Assembly: GCA_015179025.1 (NCBI GenBank)
Contig: WHUX01000313.1
Coordinates: 1-47,663 of the forward strand
Length of the DNA stretch: 47,663 bases
From: Terfezia claveryi
Taxonomy: Eukaryota; Ascomycota; Pezizomycetes; Pezizales; Pezizaceae
Direction of reading: 5' to 3'
This document shows positions 32,930 through 42,512 of the stretch, piece by piece (position 1 is the stretch's first letter; the number at the start of each line of letters is the position of its first letter). Made by a program: the position numbers and the translations under genes. A model generated the notes under the pieces. It was given only the letters and a program-made list of their open reading frames with translations. It was not told the origin of the DNA and searched no databases.

Positions 32930-34750
32930 TCTTTCGCTCTGCCATATTGGTTTCCATACGTCCTAAGATTTGATGCATTGTTAATACATTAGCATTAACA
33001 TGAATATCCTTAGTGTTTCCTTGACTCATGATTCTATCTCGTTCTTGTTGGATGAGAGCTCGGGTCTCATCTCTGGTTCGTGGTCCTTGTTTTCCTTTAG
33101 TCCTTCGACGTCTCTTGAATGTATCTTCCATACTTCCGGTCGTCCAGAAGTCTTGAAGAATTTCGGTAGTGATATCCTTAGCGTTTACTCAGGAATCATA
33201 TTTAGGAGTGTATTCTAGCTATCTGACCTTATATTGTCTTTCTCCAGTTTCAAGAGCTGTTCTGAATTCTAATACTTTTTCAACTTCATAACGATCTTCT
33301 TGAATTGGTCCTGGTTCCTGAGATTGTCTATGAGGGAACTGGGTAGGATCGTTTTTATAGTAGGGTTTAAGTTTGCTGATATGAAAAGTATTATATATGA
33401 GGTGGAGGTCAGGTTGACTGGATAGGTCTAGGCTATAGTTATTGCGCCTCCGATTACTAGAAATAATGGGAAATGGGCCTAGCCATTTTGGTTTGAGTTT
33501 GGGTGAGATGTTCAATAGGTTGATGTTTTCTGAGGAAAGCATAACCTGTTGTCCGAGTGAAAATTTGGCTATATTGGGTAGTCGTTTGTTCACTTGAGAT
33601 GCTTGAGTCTTCTTGGCGTCATATAGGTTTTTAGACGTTACCTCATGACGTTCGTTTGCTGGTACATATGCATTAATGGGGTATGGAAGTATCAATATGC
33701 CAAGATGTGCATTAAATCCAAATAGTGTGGAAAAAGGACTATTCTGTCTAGCGGCATTATACCTAGAGTTAAGTTTCAACTGTATCTCTGGTAGTTTCTG
33801 TAGCCAATCAAATCCTTTGATTTTACAGGCTCTTGCTACTTGTAGAATTTCTTTGTTCATAATTTCCGATTGTCCATCTGTACGTGGATGATATGCGGTG
33901 GACGGTTCCAACTTGATTCCTTTATTCCTAGCCCAATCTTGAAAGTGCGTTGACATAAAAAGAGTGTCGCAGTCAAAAACAATACAGAAAGGGTATCCCA
34001 TAGTCGGGACTACATGAGTATCAAAGGTAGCAGTACATTGTTCTGCTGTGAAATTATCTGAGACAGGAATAAGAAACTTGAATCCTGATTGTCTATCGAC
34101 AATCGTCCAAAGTCGTGAAATACAAACTACATGATCTTCTTCAGCAGGAATATTTGGGTACAAAATTGAACACTTAGTAAACACAGGTGCTAACTTAAGA
34201 AAATCCATTGATATGTCAGTCCATGGCCTACTTGGTACATGTAATGGGGTTATGAGTCCAAGTGGCGCCTTGTTGGAATACTTTGTCCGTTGACAAGTAT
34301 CACAACTTCTGATATAGTCCTTAGTTGGTTCTGCAAAGGACTGGCAATCATATCGGTCAGTAAGATATTTCATCGTTTTTTCAATGCCGCCATGAGCGGT
34401 TGCTTCATGTGCATTTTTAATAAACAATTCGAGATAGTTCTTACCTTCAATGTTAAAGGTAGAGGGCAAGACTAGTCTCCATTGTCCTTGTCGGTTCTTG
34501 ACATACAAAAATCCGCCTTTTCTTCTATGATCCTTACGGTTCACAAAGGTATCATAGTAGTTCTTCCAGATAGGACATACTCTCATGTATAATTGATATG
34601 CGGCTTTCATACCTGTTCCTTGGTCAAGCCAGTGTGTGATAAAGTAGTCCTTGTCGTCTTCCCATCCGTCGCTAATGTGCTTCTCTTCAATGAGCTTGTT
34701 GAGGGTCGGTTCGATCCTTGTGTTGAAGTCATTGATGGTGGGTTTCTTTT
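32930..34750 (-). pseudogene. B3 integrase with chromodomain
   Basis: Part of a 597-codon minus-strand frame, 35009 down to 33219. HHCC: HEATAHGGIEKT and CDTCQRTK. Core: ISMDFLK (Asp), VFDCDTLF (Asp) and TDGQSEIMN (Glu), with exactly 35 residues between the last two, so the catalytic triad is intact. The chromodomain begins YEVEKVLEF near 33310 and continues past the stop at 33219, where a TAG stands for the expected Trp in YKVRW; a second TAG follows. The tail is basic (KRRRRTKGKQG) and Gln/Arg-rich, with an open frame at 32925-33131. The integrase is complete; only the chromodomain is cut. Confidence 0.9.
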
Positions 34751-35780
34751 CCTTGCATGTGGAAGCATTATGTCCTGAGAACTTACAGAAATCACAACGC
34801 TGTCTGGAGGTCTTAGTGTCTTGAATGAAAGAGAGTAGATATTCGTCAATGGCTACTCGCTTTTTAGAACGAGTGGTGACGGCAGTGGTGTTGATTGGAA
34901 TTGCATTACTGCTGCTAGTGGTTGCAGCTGGTTGTTGAGGTGCATTCCATAGTTGTTGTGGGGCAACAGGAGTATTTATGATCTCCTGTTCCATTTGTCG
35001 GTTGGTCATCTGTTCGGTAGGGTTACTGAACTGAATGCTGGGTTGGAGAGTGGGTTGTGTCGGCTTGTTGGCAATCTATCTTTTTCCCATTCTCCGATTT
35101 CCTGGATAGCTTCTTCACGGCTGAGAGCTGGTGGAGGTGGATAAGCTGGCTTTGTTGTACTGGTGCTAGTTCCTTTTGAGGCTCATTTGCAGATAAGATA
35201 TGTGCAATACGAGTCGTAAGGAATTCCTTCTCCTTCTTAAGAACTGAGGCTGTCAGGTCACAGTTCAAACTGCCATGTCCGTGGTGGTTGCAGATTGCAC
35301 ATGTTTCAATGGTGAAATGCGGTTGTTCATGGCGTGGGAGCTGCCATGAAATGGACAGTAAAAATCACGGCAAAAGGACCAGTGCATCCTTTTGTGTATT
35401 GCCAATTGCTATGAGCCAGGTCGATAGCAATTTCTTTCGCTTCTTCAGGAGCGAGGGTATTTTGTTGTACGTTTTCAGAAGATGGAGGCCTATATCTTAG
35501 TCCAAGAACTGTTAAGGGTTTGTTCTTGTTTATATTGGGTACACGATCATACCCGCTGAAAACTTCTTCTGGTATAGTAGATAGAGTCTCGTCGTCTGAG
35601 GACTCTTCTTCCTTCATCATGTCATATTCGCTTTCTTCATCCTGGATGCCCTTGAAGTATGGACAGAAGATATGGTGTCCAAGTTCTTCGGCTCTTCCAT
35701 GACATTTGTTGAAGTCGCAGTCGACATGCTTGAAATTATAGCTCCGCGAGAAACCATATTGTTCTGAGTAGGGTTTCTGG
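34751..35780 (-). CDS. B3 pol spacer with Cys/His clusters between RNase H and integrase
   Basis: About 1 kb separates RNase H from the integrase zinc domain. On the minus strand it encodes two canonical CCHC knuckles, CAICNHHGHGSLNC (35260-35301) and CDFCKFSGHNASTC (34755-34796). A third Cys/His cluster is CDFNKCHGRAEELGHHIFC (about 35663-35719). A partial one, YCPFHGSSHAMNN (about 35310-35350), reads in a neighbouring frame. Acidic (KEEESSDDE) and Gln-rich linkers lie between. Small frame changes split it, so the exact protein is uncertain. A spacer this long with knuckles is not the standard Gypsy pol layout; a nucleic-acid-binding role is inferred. Confidence 0.6.
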
Positions 35781-35984
35781 TAAGTGGAAAGTTCTTAAAG
35801 CGTTGGTAGAGATGTTGCGGTTGTAGGTATGGTTAGGAGGATGATGCTGTTGGAGATATAATCGTCCTCGGTGGTGGGAGTGTCCAAGTATTTATGCTTT
35901 CTTGATAGAGCGTCTGCTATCAAATTTTCCTTTCCTGGGTATGCTGTATATCTGTATCAAATTCCATTAGGTAATCTTGCCATC

Positions 35985-37391
35985 GCCTCAATTTTTGACT
36001 TGCAGGGTTTGAGTATGGAAGGTTACTAATGGTTTGTGGTCGGTAAGGATAGTGAACTTGTGACCTCTTAATTGTGCTTCAAAAAATTTTAATGAGTCAA
36101 TAATCGCTAATAATTCCTTTTGAAAGGTAGGATAATTGAGTTGTGCTGGATTAAATTTTCTAGAGTGGAAGCATGATAGTCTGATGTGCGTCAATGGTCC
36201 TTGACCTATCCAAGATCCTAGTCCTACATCACTAGCATACAGACTAAATATTTGGGTTCAGTAGATTCATTATTCCAGGGTTTTAAAACATGTGGGGAAT
36301 TCACGAGTTCCTTGAGTTTTTCAAATGCTGTGTTATGAGTATCTGTCCATTCCCATTTCTTTGTTTCTCCTTGCAGTTCTGACAGGGTGCTTGCATACGA
36401 TGCCAAGTCAGGAATAAATCTGCTGAGATAATTAATGATTCCAAGGAATCCTCTAAGATCCTTTTTTCTTGTAGGAGTTGGAAATGTTAATATAGTAGTC
36501 CTCTTCTTCGGTCTACATGTAATCCATCTGATGTCAAAACGTGTCCTAAGATTTCCAATCTTGGAGTAAAGAACTGGCATTTGCTTTCTTTGAGATAAAA
36601 TTTCTCATCCTGTAGACGTTGAAGTACTTTCTTCAATAATTCTACATGTTCTTCATACGTTTTAGAGAATATAATAATATTATCGATATAGATGATTAAA
36701 TTTTTATAGACCATGTCCTTAAAATTTCATGCATAACGCGAACCATGGTAGCTGGTGCATTACGATCCCCTTGTTGCATAACTCTACTTCTGAAATATCC
36801 CAGGTGACATGAAAAGGTAGAGTGTTGCTCAGATTCTTCATTGTTCCTGATATTAAAAAATCCATCGGCTAAGTCGAGCTTACTCCAAATGGGATTCTCC
36901 GCTACTAGTTCAATAGCTTCATTGATATCTGGCAATGGGGTGTGGTCCGGTTCGACAGCTAAATTGCGGTCTCGACAGTCATTGACATGTCGGGCTTCTT
37001 CCGGTTTATCTCGTTTAGGGATAGTGAACATGACTACAGCATTTGTATTATTTTCTACTCTATATATACGACCTGATGCTTCTTCTTCGACTAATTTGTC
37101 ATGGATTTGTTGTCTAAATCGATGTCCTGAGGGTCGCCATTTTAGTATCCAAGCAGCTCCTGCTTTTGGTTTGATAGAGTGATTAATTTTTCTTAGTGGA
37201 GGTAATTCCCATAGAATTGTCTTGGGAAATAATAAGGGAAACTCCGTTACAGGGTTGAATTGTTTCTGTACCGTAGAAACAGCTGTCACGAGTTCTCTTT
37301 CTGAATCGGTTTTGTCTGCATCACTAATATTTTCCCAATTATCCGGTTCACTATAATCTGTGACTGATTCACAGCTGACCTGTGTATACAC
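35985..37391 (-). pseudogene. B3 reverse transcriptase and RNase H
   Basis: RT shows WSKLDLADGFFNI, the unusual VMQQGDRNAPATM in place of the common [13 protein letters not shown], and a catalytic box reading Tyr-Ile-Asp-Asn (36679-36690). B2 keeps Tyr-Ile-Asp-Asp at the same place, so B3 has lost the second Asp by a G-to-A change and the enzyme should be inactive. The connection domain (DLRGFLGIINYLSRFIPD) and RNase H (QLNYPTFQKELLAI, ILTDHKPL) follow. Frame changes near 36715, 36500 and 36220 divide it into four pieces. Confidence 0.88.
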
Positions 37392-37439
37392 TGATCTTAT
37401 ACCATTCGCTATGGTTTTAGATCCCTTCTATACACTTAG

Positions 37440-37765
37440 CTGGAATCATGGAATGTTTTCCGGCTGGATAGTAACTGGTTCCTAATGGGCAGGAATTATT
37501 GCTCGCACTTGCTGAGAGCAGGTTCTACTAGTATCATGTCCTATCTGGTCAAATGAGCTACATAGAATGTTCGTTCTTCTACATAACCTATCCAATTAAG
37601 TTTGATAGTACAAGCTTTGTCTATCGTTCCCTTTGAGCCTTTAATTGCAGTACTTAATGATTTCTTCTCGATACTTTTAGTCGGTATTTTGTACAGGTGT
37701 ACGAATTGAGAATTAATTAAGTCTCCTCCCTTCGTTTAGAGATCAATTAAAGCTAGTGCGGGGTG
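37440..37765 (-). pseudogene. B3 retropepsin with non-canonical active site
   Basis: After the gag knuckle the minus strand reads HPALALIDL, a stop (TAA at 37736-37738, CAA by inference), then TKGGDLINSQFVHLYKIPT. Position and downstream layout are those of a retropepsin, but the usual Asp-Ser/Thr-Gly-Ala is replaced by Asp-Leu-X-Thr-Lys-Gly (37730-37745). B2 has the same Asp-Leu-stop at 19373-19386, so the variant is family-wide and not a private mutation. Whether it is an active protease cannot be told from sequence. Confidence 0.55.
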
Positions 37766-39656
37766 TTCATTAGCTTTAACGAATACCTTGCTAAAATCTG
37801 GTACCTGTCTTAACAATGGTCGTTCCTTGATTTTATCCTTGTTGTTTTTATCCTTGGTGGCTATCGGCATAGCTAAATCTTGTACGGCTGTATGCATGGG
37901 TACCTTATTTTTTCGTTTCCTACAGTCCTTATAGGAGTGTCCAGGGTTCCAACACCATAGACATTTCTTGTCTCTAATTAATTGCATCTTTGCCTTCTGA
38001 TCCAATTTTTTTGTGATGGTGTCCCAATCTGAGTCTTCCGATTTTCTGTGTTGGGTTTGGTGTTGGGATTGCTGCTAGGATTAAATCCTGTTTTTTGTCG
38101 TTGATTCTGGTCCCTGCGTGGACCGTGACTTCGATTTTCATTCCGAGGGTGTTGTCGTCGGGATGTATTTGTTGTGGATGGTGGGGCAATATCCTTCTTG
38201 GAAGCTTCATATGACTCCGCTTGATGTACGAGCTGATCATATGACCATTCTTCTTTGATTAAAGGAATTAATGTAGCTGACATATATGGCGGCAGGTGAT
38301 TAAGAAACTTTCTTCTTTTTACTTCCTGCGATATTGATTTTTGCCATCCTTGTCAATCAATTTGATTTGCATTTCAGTAAGCCAGTTGGCAAACTGTTTG
38401 ATTCCATATGACGTCCGTCCTTGTATGGTGTGGCTGTCTCCCATCGTTTCCACAAAATGTCCTTACTAGTAGAGGGTATCAGAAAATCCCTTAGCGCTAG
38501 TATGAAACCAAAGAATGTCACATTCTTTCCTTTTTCTCTTAGGAATTGATTATAAGTAGTAATGCGCTTCCTTCCATTCTGAATCCAACAATTTCCAAAG
38601 CTGAAGCGCCTTCCAAATCTATTCTTTTGAGAACAAACCAACGTTGCATTGCTGTGGCCCAAGAGTCAAAATATTGTGAGTCTTGCCATTTTTTGTCTTC
38701 TCCTCTTAATTTTTCTGGCATATCAATCTTTATTCCTTTTAAAGCATTCGTTGCTTTATGGTTACCCGTTGTAACCATTCCTGTTGTAGATTCCCATTGC
38801 TGGTGTTCAACTGATTTCCTCATTTGGGTTTTCTTTTAAGAGTTTGACTTGCAACTGACGATGCCTTATCAGAGTCCGAGCTATCATCTCCGCTATCATG
38901 GGGTCTCGTCCTCCTCCTTGCTTTTCTGCTTCTGTTGGTCTAGTCCTGTATCTAGATCATCATCGTCTTCTGGTAATTCTATATCTTCTGTGGTTGGTCT
39001 TTGTCATCTGGTTCTTTGGCTGACCCAGTCCTCCTTTCTGGTGTCTCAGGTGCTCGACCTTTGCCTTTCGATTGATCTTTGGTGTTCTTAGGAACGCTCC
39101 TGGAAGTTCTTTGCTAGGATTGAAAAAATCCTCCGCGGTATGTGCTGATTCTTCTAGATGAGTGCCACTCATCATGAATGCCATTATTCTTCCCAGTTAT
39201 TATTACCCAATTCGGTTTCCTTAAGAGTGGAACAACAGGTTTCTTTAATTCTTTACTTAAAAATGCGTTCATTTCTAAGTCCTTTTCTTTGAATGGGTAA
39301 GGTGTTAGCCATAAATAGTGTTTTACTATGGCTTCCATTAAGAGTCGAGTATCATCAGGATGATACTGTTGGGCATGTCCCATTGAGCGAGTGTATTTCA
39401 AAATCTCCTCAATTGTTGGAAATGTCTATCCCAAAATTCTTCTGGTGCGAGAGGTAGAGCCATACTAAAATATAGTTTGGTTCCAGCTCCACCTGGTTCT
39501 CCTATTCTATATCCATGGGCAGATTTATTTCCCCTTCTGTGTTAGGAACTATAAATCTGGTCTTTCTGGGAGTTTCTTCTACTAATTTCTTAATATCTTG
39601 GGTAACATAGTTAACCGTCTCGACCTCTTAGTCTTCTTACTAAGTTCAGACGCCAT
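37766..39656 (-). pseudogene. B3 gag
   Basis: Starts at the ATG at 39656 (CAT at 39654-39656). Segments in order are the MASELSKK N-terminus, an acidic Ser-rich linker (39184-38900), a basic stretch, and a capsid-like domain (FDSWATAMQRWF, FGFILALRDFLIP, EEWSYDQLVHQAESYEASK; about 38830-38210). A Gln/Asn/Arg-rich tail and a CCHC knuckle CLWCWNPGHSYKDC (about 37925-37970) follow. At least five one-base differences from B1/B2, mostly in short homopolymers (for example near 39600, 39421 and 39188), break the frame. B1 stays in frame at those places. Confidence 0.85.
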
Positions 39657-39657
39657 T

Positions 39658-40256
39658 ATGTCTGATTTCGTCATCTGTCCGCAACCAAATGCAGCTGGTT
39701 ATGCGATACGATCGTCGAGTTACTTTTCTTCTTTGGCACCTTTCTGTGCTGATGGTGTGTGGCTGATGATCCTTATGATCTCCGTTCGACTGACGGTTCT
39801 GTTGGCTCGGTGGCTCACGAGGCTGGTGAGGCTGGATGTCAGGATCCTGATGTTTCTTATGGTCCTGGTTTTTCTTCGTCTACTGGTCTAGAATCTAGTT
39901 CTAGTTCTTCCGGCAAGAGTGTCACGTTTTCTGATTGGTGTATTGAGGTAGACGTTGGGGGCGCAGAGGTATTGGTAGAGATGTCTGGGCCTAAGGAAGG
40001 TTCTGATGGAGGTAATTCTTTTCTGGAGGAAATGGCTGCAGTGGAGGCAGCGAGATTTGAGCCTTGGGATTGTGACGCTTGGTTGTTTAGACCAATTATT
40101 CCTGGGACCTGGGGGGCCGGTTTTTCAATGGTGTACTGATTTATAGGTACAGATGTAATGGCGGTTGCCAGGAGTGCAAGATGAGTTGTCGATCTTATTG
40201 GGAAAAGTGTTGTGAACGAGGTGGGATTGTTTAATGTGGGATACCACTGCCGTTAG
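39658..40256 (+). CDS. B3 antisense Cys-rich ORF (frame broken by small indels)
   Basis: Counterpart of the B1 ORF at 14108-14710, starting MSDFVICPQPN at 39658 on the strand opposite to gag-pol. It keeps CGA and CAG where B1 has stops, so the undamaged frame is inferred by comparing copies. One-base losses near 39757, 40138, 40220 and 40250 disrupt it here. The main open piece is 39759-40139, with Asp/Glu/Ser-rich sequence and FEPWDCDAWLFRPIIPG. The tail encodes CNGGCQECKMSC. It has no detectable similarity to the Env, protease or movement-type extra ORFs I know from other retrotransposons. Confidence 0.55.
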
Positions 40257-40481
40257 AGCTCTGCTTAGCTTGCTTCTAAGTCTTTTGTTGATGTACTGCA
40301 GTTGAGAGTCTGATGTCTCGTTTGTTGGATTTTTTTGGCTAGCTAGTTGAATACGATATCGATTTTATATGTGCACTTGGGTGTTGAATTGTATACACTT
40401 GCGTGAGTGTAATAAAGGTATCCGAAGGTTGATCAGGCCTTGGATTTAAGAGTAAAGATTAGGTAAGTAAGTTAAAAAAAA

Positions 40482-41159
40482 TGTAATGAATGGTACTAGA
40501 CAGTATTCATTCGGTACCGTTTATACAATCTATATCCGTAGGCACGGACATTTGTGTATTTCGGTTCTGCTGAGGTAAGACCTCAGAAGGGTAGGGAGAT
40601 TACTATGTGGGACGTTCCCAAGGGAACAGTAATTAACTGGTGTAATCTATCTTATATGATTTGTGCTATCTAAGCTATATGATCTTGATCTGATCGGAAT
40701 ATAGGCTTGCTTGCTCTGAGTGCTTGCTTGGTTGCTTCTTCTCTTTCTGTGGATTCCAGAGGGAATCCAGCGGCCTATTTATACTCCTCTGAGATCTGAT
40801 GACTAAGGAAATAAATACAATAAAGGGTGGCACACTAGAAGATGGTGCGCTGTACAAAAGGGTTCATGTGGCCATAGTAATGAGTCACACGCCATAAACG
40901 ATGGTCATGTGGCCATAGTAATGAGTCACACACCTTAAACAGAGGTCACGCGGCCATAATAAGGGTGTCTTCATATGGCAAGTGCCATGGAACTTCCCAT
41001 GGCAGATTCCGCGTGCTATGGACGCTTATAAAGCAATAGGAGGTAGTAGAAGGCTAGTCCTTCAACCGAGAGGCTTAGTTACATAACATAGTAGTAATAT
41101 AGGAAATACAAAAGTATATAATCAATTATATAAGCAATGAGATAACGTTCTCCATTACA
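40482..41159 (-). repeat. B3 5' LTR
   Basis: 678 bp, TGTAATGAATGG to CCATTACA on the plus strand, followed by the TTCTA duplication. On the element strand the U3 has about 2.5 tandem 41-bp units (40862-40970), then the TATA box GTATAAATAGG (40774-40784), then a 7-bp stem hairpin (GGATTCC..GGAATCC, about 40752-40769). The order repeats-TATA-hairpin suggests enhancer, promoter and early transcript structure. Confidence 0.94.
40774..40784 (-). promoter_or_regulatory. TATA box in B3 5' LTR
   Basis: GTATAAATAGG on the minus strand, a strong consensus TATA, conserved in the B1 and B3 3' LTRs. It would drive the gag-pol transcript leftward. Confidence 0.7.
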
Positions 41160-41164
41160 TTCTA

Positions 41165-41600
41165 GCCATTGAACTTATACCTTAATAGCAGTGTATCTAG
41201 GATCCACTGGAGTTTGGTGATGAGCTACTGGTCGCTTGCCTTTAGTGGAGGGTTCTAGATTGATAGATAGAGCTACCGATGGAGCAACTGATCGTATCAT
41301 AGGTTCTAAAGAAGAGGAGGATATTGATCCGAGTCCTATTTGTTGATAGGGGGTGCCCCAGCATTCCTGAAAGTGTGGAATCTGGGATGAGGGAGTAGTG
41401 TATACACCGAGGCGATTTTTCCCTATGCCACCTCGCCAAGACTCATACTGATGGCCGAGTTTTGCCCAAGCCTCCAACTCGGCGAGTCGGCTATATGTCA
41501 CTCTAAATTACTTTAGCCAGTGCCGAGTAGCCGTTGACTACTTGCCAAGCCTTAGTGTCATCTACTGATGCATATCGCTCGACTGGAGGACTAGTTCCTT
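41165..41600 (-). pseudogene. C gag, N-terminal part
   Basis: A 109-codon open frame (41175-41501, opening at a GTG) encodes a Ser/Pro-rich N-terminus (ELEAWAKLGHQYESW, QIGLGSISSSSLEP). It continues after TAA (CAA by inference) into a Gln/Ala-rich helix that crosses the B3 insertion point to 32212 in the same frame. A second frame upstream (41500-41600, PPVERYASVDDTKAWQVV) looks coding too, implying a frame change near 41500. The true start is unclear. Confidence 0.55.
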
Positions 41601-41939
41601 ATATAATTCGGTTCAAATTTAACTGAACACACCACAGATTGCTTGAATTAAAGAGATTCATTTTATGAGAATCAGAGTGTACAGAAATTGATGAGGTATC
41701 AACGAATATAATTCACATTAGCATGCAAGGCAGGGTAAGATTATATAGGAGAACGACAAGGGAATAGACGGAAGGTTAGCTACTAGTAGAACGCAGTTGA
41801 GAATTGGCAGTAAGGATTGAGTGGGAAGGAAAAGTTAAAGTCCGTACCAGGAGGAGGAATCTGTGACAGGCGGGGCAATCCATGACAAAAGGACAATTCT
41901 ATGGTTATGGAATTATCGCCATTTCTCACTGTCTCATAG

Positions 41940-42000
41940 TCGTCATGGAATTGCCTTAAGTTGTCATAGAATTAACTCAAGTTGTCATGGAATTGTTTAT
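41940..42000. repeat. 21-bp tandem repeat, three units
   Basis: GTCGTCATGGAATTGCCTTAA, GTTGTCATAGAATTAACTCAA and GTTGTCATGGAATTGTTTATT, head to tail. The core TGTCATGGA recurs in other arrays of the right flank. Confidence 0.85.
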
Positions 42001-42078
42001 TCTGGTAAATTACATTTCACCCAGATTATGACCTCTCCTAATATTCCATTTTCTACTATCATAACTTAATATAACCTA

Positions 42079-42102
42079 AAAAAAAAAAAAAAAAAAAAAA
42101 AC
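42079..42102. repeat. Poly-A run, about 24 bases
   Basis: Uninterrupted A-tract after ATATAACCT. It could be a homopolymer microsatellite or the tail of a retroposed sequence ending here; no target duplication could be assigned. Confidence 0.85.
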
Positions 42103-42158
42103 AGAGCTGATCGCAAAATATCTATCCTCCAAATACATAACATAACTCAAAAAAGTAA

Positions 42159-42512
42159 CTCTATAGAAAACGTCAAATCCCCTACTCCTGGCCTCTTCCT
42201 TCCATTCCCTATACATCGTCAGAACGTGATGACAATGTAGGCAATGCTAGTAGTATAGGTCATGCCAGAGGTATAAGTGGTACCAGCGAAGCAGATGGTA
42301 TCGCTAGCAAAGGAGGTATTGCAGGAGATCGCGGGACACCAACTGATGCCAGTGATCTAGTCGATGGCGAAACTGATGGTGAAGCTGAAGATAATAATTC
42401 TGATGATGATGATGATAAGGGTGATGATGGTAATGATGGTGATAATGAGGAGGATGATGAGGAGGATGATGAGGAGAATGATGAGGGCGATGGTAGTACT
42501 GGTGGTGCTTAG
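42159..42512 (+). CDS. Acidic open frame without ATG (117 codons)
   Basis: Opens after a TAA (42156-42158) and ends TAG at 42510-42512, with no Met anywhere, so it can only be a 3' exon or a fragment. The first half is Gly/Ser/Asp-rich (GNASSIGHARGISGTSEADG). The last third is almost entirely Asp, Glu, Gly and Asn (SDDDDDKGDDGND, EEDDEEDDEE), made by GATGAT/GAGGAT repeats. The Met-rich frame also open here is the same repeat read one base over. Acidic tails of this kind occur in chromatin-related and in many unrelated proteins; I do not assign a function. Confidence 0.4.
   Translation, partial: LYRKRQIPYSWPLPSIPYTSSERDDNVGNASSIGHARGISGTSEADGIASKGGIAGDRGTPTDASDLVDGETDGEAEDNNSDDDDDKGDDGNDGDNEEDDEEDDEENDEGDGSTGGA

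Larger units (their letters stand above)
32218..41159 (-). mobile_element. B3: full-length family-B Ty3/Gypsy element (8942 bp)
   Basis: 679-bp and 678-bp LTRs, TTCTA duplications and a complete internal region on the minus strand: antisense ORF, gag with knuckle, protease, RT, RNase H, Cys/His-rich spacer, integrase, chromodomain. On the minus strand the purine run ATGTGGGGAAG abuts the 3' LTR as the polypurine tract. GC is higher than in B2 and C, so it is younger. Frames are broken by several one-base losses and by transitions, including loss of an RT catalytic Asp. Confidence 0.95.
25703..41600 (-). mobile_element. C: old RIP-mutated chromovirus, interrupted three times
   Basis: Minus-strand order from right to left is gag, protease, RT, RNase H, integrase and chromodomain. 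It is cut by the E solo LTR (in RT), D4 (in gag) and B3 (in gag). In the gag, reading across the points where D4 and B3 sit continues the same frame, with only TAA/TAG for CAA/CAG. The 5' LTR could not be found to the right of 41600. Decay is almost purely transitions, giving very low GC and stops throughout. Confidence 0.8.
41601..42158. other. Non-coding stretch with 21-bp tandem repeat and A-run
   Basis: No convincing gene. It contains three 21-bp units of GTTGTCATGGAATTGCCTTAA type (about 41940-42000) and an uninterrupted A-run of about 24 (42079-42102). No LTR of C is visible here. Confidence 0.7.
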
